DNA from: Verrucomicrobiota bacterium
Lineage (GTDB): Bacteria > Verrucomicrobiota > Verrucomicrobiia > Opitutales > Seribacteraceae
DNA length: 5,131 nucleotides
Assembly: GCA_030830145.1 (NCBI GenBank)
Contig: JAURNO010000046.1
Span: 1 to 5,131 of the forward strand
Reading direction: 5' to 3'
Shown piece by piece: positions 5,002-5,131 of this stretch. Numbering within the stretch: position 1 is the stretch's first letter; every line of letters starts with the position of its first letter. The notes beneath the pieces are model-generated. The model had not been told where the DNA came from and did no database searches. It worked only from the letters and a program-made list of their open reading frames with translations. The translations under genes and the position numbers were made by a program.

Positions 5002-5131
5002 ATGGACCAACATGTCTCAAGCCAACTTCCCCCCCAACCGGACAATTGTTTGGTTTGGGCAATTCTGACCACAGTTTGCTGCGGATGCATGCCCTTCGGG
5101 GTGGTGGCAATCGTATTTGCCGCTCAGGTCG
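5002..5131 (+). CDS. Second CD225/dispanin family protein, 3' truncated by window end
   Basis: An ATG at 5002 opens a frame that stays open to the window end (43 codons). It starts MDQHVSSQLPPQPDNC, then LVWAILTTVCCGC, then MPFGVVAIVFAAQV, which is the typical start of a CD225 domain: Pro-rich N-terminus, first membrane segment with a Cys cluster, and the PFG.VAIVFA.QV signature. It is clearly paralogous to the gene just upstream (LVLAILSTV and PFGIVAIVFASQV) but lacks about six residues in the first hydrophobic segment. The nearest upstream in-frame stop is at 4984, so ATG 5002 is the natural start; no Shine-Dalgarno is visible. A longer overlapping frame (4805-5068) is spurious. The remaining half of the domain should lie beyond the window. 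Confidence 0.85.
   Translation, partial: MDQHVSSQLPPQPDNCLVWAILTTVCCGCMPFGVVAIVFAAQV

Noticed and set aside
4805..5068. An 87-codon open frame spanning the end of the first CD225 gene and the start of the second
   Set aside because: It overlaps two frames with clear CD225 homology, crosses the terminator hairpin, and its product has no recognisable domain. The real gene here starts at 5002 in another frame.
5002..5070. Suspected frameshift in the second CD225 gene at the seven-C tract (5029-5035)
   Set aside because: The ATG at 5012 leads to a stop at 5066-5068, but the ATG at 5002 is already in the CD225 frame, so no frameshift is needed. The C tract is too short to argue for phase variation.

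Overview
The window looks like chromosomal DNA from a free-living, probably aquatic bacterium. The best guess is the Planctomycetota-Verrucomicrobiota side of the tree, most likely Verrucomicrobiota. This is an inference from gene content: a large FG-GAP/VCBS protein, a nickel superoxide dismutase, and several small GYF_2, DUF4190 and CD225 membrane proteins. Shine-Dalgarno sequences are also weak or missing in front of most starts. No 16S rRNA or other marker gene is present to confirm it.

Left part, + strand (1-2884): the 3' two thirds or more of a large beta-propeller-type protein with nine calcium-loop-like DxDxDG motifs (its 5' end lies outside the window). Five bases later comes a YmdB/TIGR00282-family metallophosphoesterase. 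The two are probably co-transcribed and end at a clear hairpin-plus-T-tract terminator.

Middle part, - strand (2881-4211): read right to left, a DUF4190-type two-helix membrane protein, then a Ni-superoxide dismutase (sodN). Only 15 bases after sodN comes a tail-anchored GYF_2 (DUF4339) protein. The Ni-SOD carries a Sec-type signal peptide ending exactly at the nickel-hook motif HCQVPCGIY, which suggests an exported enzyme whose nickel-binding N-terminus is made by signal peptidase. A perfect 7-bp inverted repeat lies upstream of sodN.

Right part, + strand (4321-5131): a tRNA-Arg(UCU) gene with a perfect TATAAT box, then a structured stretch with two mutually exclusive hairpins and a T-tract. 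After that come two consecutive CD225/dispanin-family small membrane proteins separated by a terminator-like hairpin. The second CD225 gene runs off the window end; a longer overlapping reading frame there is spurious.

The most notable items are the signal-peptide Ni-SOD with its GYF_2 partner, the local concentration of GYF_2, DUF4190 and CD225 proteins as separate genes, and the attenuator-like structure behind the tRNA. Nothing here is proof of a new multi-gene system; the Ni-SOD/GYF_2 pair is the best candidate for follow-up.
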